From NCBI GenBank assembly GCA_963823755.1, contig CAWGMP010000028.1, positions 1 through 64,000 of the forward strand: a stretch of 64,000 nt of DNA, given 5' to 3'. This DNA is from GCA-003244245 sp963823755. GTDB taxonomy: Bacteria; Actinomycetota; Actinomycetes; Mycobacteriales; Pseudonocardiaceae. Below the pieces are notes generated by a model that ran no database searches, was not told the origin of the DNA, and saw only the letters and a list, made by a program, of their open reading frames with translations. Positions 61,197 to 64,000 of this stretch are shown in pieces; the first letter of the stretch is position 1, and each line of letters begins with the position of its first letter. A program made the translations under genes and the position numbers.

Positions 61197-61610
61197 GTGG
61201 GGACGTTACCGCGAATCAACCTCAAACTGGCTGGTAGACACCATAGGCAGATACGCCGTGACCGTCCTGCACTGGACAGATCAGAAGCGTCCCCCTCGGG
61301 GCGGAGATGCGCCTATGCGTGGGAATTGGCGGGTCAGGGAAAAAGTTGCCCCCGCCGATATGTGCTGACCTGGGAAAACGTCGTCGGTGCTTGACCCGCG
61401 TGGCACCTCTCGGGCGCAGATAGGGCACAGTGGGAGGACGCGGGCAGGACGATGTCGTGGCGGCACAGGCCGAGCGCACGTCCGCTGACATTCTTGCGTC
61501 GCGGGGGTGGCGACACCTGCCGTCCTTGAGGCAGTAGGGGGATAAGCGGTGGGAGGCGGAACGAAGGAGATCGGCGCCAGTTGATAAACGGGGCCAGAAA
61601 GAGCCAGCAC
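61197..61610. other. Noncoding stretch, nothing recognised
   Basis: No supported gene or RNA. It separates the PPOX fragment from the 3' end of the P-loop/TPR gene. Confidence 0.4.
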
Positions 61611-63946
61611 TTAGCCAATGTCGGCCGCTCCGTCTGATTGTACCGATGGTGACAAGTCGGCGATAATCCGTTGAACTTCTTCGGTCAACGGATGCTCTGT
61701 TCCCAGCACGCGCTGACAGATCCGCAGTACTGCCGAGGGACCCCCTCCCGCAACAGCCACGCCGTGTGAAACTCGTTGATTCTCTACAACATTAGAAATG
61801 AGTTCCTTGGCGACAGCCGTAGCAGAGCAGTCGACTCCAATAACCCGCTGCCAGTCAGCGATCATGCCGGTGAACAATTCATTCACTTGACTGTTATCTC
61901 CAGCCTGTGTCAAATAAAGGACAAAATCATAACGGGTCATGAGTGTGTGGGGGTGGTCCACGCCAAGAACGCGCTCCCGATCGTGTATGAGCAAGCGGAA
62001 CATCTCGGCAGCGCGGACTGGGTCTCCAGCCTCACCGATGGTCCACGCGAGGACCCTACAGTACGGGCCTGGAAGGTCCTGGGGTTGTCAACGCCAAGGA
62101 TCCGTTCGTATGCGCTAATAAGGTCAGTCACCAGTTCGATGGAGCGCTGGAAGTGACCCGTTCTAGCGAGAAAAGCGGCAAGATAGTGTCGGGTCCAGAG
62201 GGTATGAGAATGGTCAGATCCCAGTAGACGTTGCGCGTCAGGCAGAAGTTCGGTGAGCAGTCGCACGGAATTTTCTGTGTCGACTGTCTGGCCGATGCTG
62301 TACGCATGCTGGAGACGCGCTTCCAGCGTGTCGGGATGATCTGGCCCCAGCACGCGTGTCAGGTCGGCAATGAGTAAGGTTTGCATGTTGAAAGCTCGGA
62401 CCCTATCAACGTTTGCATCAGCCAGGTACATGGCGAAGTGGCGGCGGACCCGCAAGGTAGCTGGGTCGTCCGAGCCGAGGTTCCGTTCACGCTCAGCGAG
62501 AACATCAGTAAACATCTGCTCTGCCTCCACATGGTCGCCCGCATAACCAAGCGAGAACGCTGCCGCCATATCAGCGTCGGGGACCCGGTAATGGGCGGCC
62601 TTGCGAAAGGCACTGGCCGCCGCACGCCATTGATAACGCTGGGTAGCGGCCTCACCTATGGTAAATGCCTGCTGTGGCGTGGCCCGGTTGATAAGTGTGT
62701 CCCAGATAGTCTCGGGGACACCGTCGCTGCCGGGGAGGTCGATGAGGTAATCGAAGGCCAGATAGTGCCCATCTGTATCGGTGGGTAGGAGCAGGCTGCT
62801 GGCGCCGTGGCTGGGGCTAGTAGCCCACGCTAGGGCATCAGCAAGGGGTTCGGGGCGCAACAACACCCCACCCTGTTGGTTCAGATAATGTTCAGCAAGC
62901 CCAGCGAGGACCTCGATGGGCTGTGGGTCGTGCCCGCCCGCCCGTCGGCAGTCCACTGCGGCGGCGACCAGCGCAGCGCCCAGGGGATGGGCATTGGGCC
63001 GCCAGGCGTTGCGCCAGTCCCTGGCCAGGTGTGGGTCCGCGGCAAGGACCTCGGCGAGCCCGAACTGGCCTGTCTTGCCCAGCGCCGCGGAGATGCGGGG
63101 ATCATCGGCGTAGTCCCGGGCTCGCTTCAATTCCTCGGCACTCCAGCGTCTCTGTAGCTCCACGACTGCCGCGAGGTCCAGGACGTCTCTGGCCTCGCGC
63201 CAAGAGTCGCGTTCGATGCCGGTGACCTGGGATTCTTCCCGGGCGCTGTAGCGGTCGAATTCCGCGCTGCGCAGCGTCGCAAGTAGTAGCACCTGGCGGT
63301 CGCCGTCACCGAGAATTCGGCCTACTGAACTCGCGGTCAAGCCGCCAGAGCCCAGGAACCGCTCCAGATCGTCCAGCCACACCACGCAGCGGCGTTGCTC
63401 CAGCACCACAGGAACGATCACTGCCAAGGACTCCCGGCTAGCGGGGGCGATAAGCACGTGATCGGGACACAGCGCGCGGATAGCTTCGTAGGCAGTACGC
63501 GTTTTGCCAGCAGTGGAGTCTCCGGTCAGCAACACAAAACCACCCCGCACGACCACCGCCCACAGCTGGTCTTGGGTGTCACGGCGAATATAGGGAGGAA
63601 CCCGGTCGGCCACCGACTGCCCGTTCACTGTTTGGCAGAAAGTCTCAGCGGGGTGCACGCGTAACACGATCGGGTCGTTCAAGTCCCGCACGCGCCGGAG
63701 CCGCCCCGACTCGCTGGCCGTCACAAGTTGCTCCGGCAACGCGGCTTTCTGCGCAGCATGCATGTCCAGCAATGTCTTTCCCCGTGCGCTGACCACGCCG
63801 AACACCGCTGCGGCGAGGGTCGAGCCGACCGCTGCAGCGGCTGGCCCCGAAAGCCATATAGCAGACATCGCACCGACCCCCGCACCCAGCACGATGGCAC
63901 CGGTGAAGAGAATCCAGCCACGCAACCACCGCGAGCGCCACTTCAC
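61611..63946 (-). pseudogene. Membrane-anchored P-loop/TPR protein with a single frameshift
   Basis: The first 627 or so residues run from an ATG at 63946: two membrane helices (WILFTGAIVLGAGVGAMSAI; LSGPAAAAVGSTLAAAVFGV), a P-loop domain with GDSTAGKTRTAYEA and the Walker B-like CVVWLDDLERFL, then TPRs of the kinesin-light-chain type (VLGPDHPDTLEARLQHAYSI). Near 62060 the frame shifts by one base. The following frame continues perfectly (LAWTIGEAGDPVRAAEMFRL, then VLGVDHPHTLMTRYDF) to the stop at 61611. A restored protein would have about 778 residues. It is STAND-like in layout, a class of signalling ATPases that includes defence and regulatory sensors. A programmed or sequencing frameshift cannot be excluded. 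Confidence 0.8.
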
Positions 63947-64000
63947 ATGACCATGTTCCCACTCTCAGCCCACCACCGGGGCAGGAGGTACTCACCCAGC

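Overview
The window is high-GC DNA from an actinobacterium, most likely of the Pseudonocardiales or a related mycolata-like order. The evidence is lineage-typical genes: an LpqY-SugABC trehalose importer, an EthA/EthR pair, F420-type PPOX enzymes, a small SRP RNA close to dnaX, TrpB2 and several actinobacterial insertion sequences. The order-level assignment is inference from gene families, not from a marker comparison.

Positions 1-30,000 are an accessory, decaying region. It holds at least seven insertion sequences or their remains: an integrase-core IS at 858-2061; an IS630 element at 2751-3868 nested in an IS982-type transposase; an IS3 tail near 6 kb; a broken IS4 at 8.6-10.2 kb; a clean ISL3 element with an 8-bp target duplication at 21.9-23.3 kb; and a broken IS6 transposase at 23.4 kb. 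There are two 3'-tRNA fragments that look like attachment sites (tRNA-Gly beside a truncated tyrosine recombinase near 5.1 kb, and tRNA-Arg at 8.3 kb). A noncoding sequence of about 210 bp occurs twice, 10.6 kb apart. Many genes are broken by a single lesion: a GNAT acetyltransferase, a pRiA4b ORF-3-type protein with an amber codon, a HepT toxin frameshifted at its catalytic motif, a GT20 fragment and several TPR fragments. Intact genes among the debris include a methyltransferase, a GT2 glycosyltransferase, a TehA-like channel, a secreted dienelactone hydrolase, an unrecognised lipoprotein/membrane-protein pair (19.8-21.6 kb), TrpB2, a DUF2127 protein and a YefM-YoeB toxin-antitoxin pair.

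Positions 30,500-59,500 look like ordinary chromosome with few lesions. In order they hold an ECF sigma factor, a PadR operon, the lpqY-sugA-sugB-sugC operon facing a secreted Ag85/esterase-D-like hydrolase, secreted FAD and SMP-30 enzymes, a solitary Phd antitoxin, an hsp20/tetR divergent pair with a clear operator palindrome, an SPFH protein, a short ribosome-hibernation factor, a triosephosphate isomerase with a Gfo/Idh/MocA dehydrogenase, a divergent ethR/ethA pair with a 35-bp palindrome, a sugar porter, an SDR, dnaX, a siderophore-interacting protein, the SRP RNA and tRNA-Ser(GGA).

Positions 59,500-64,000, just past tRNA-Ser, become a patchwork again: integrase C-terminal remnants in two copies, an intact NYN-domain nuclease, a perfect 17-bp hairpin, an F420-PPOX fragment run into an integrase tail, and a membrane-anchored P-loop/TPR gene with one frameshift. 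The likeliest places for unfamiliar biology are the intact lipoprotein/membrane pair, the TPR-repeat genes and the conserved dispersed repeat. No complete, clearly new multi-gene defence or biosynthetic system can be demonstrated from the sequence alone.
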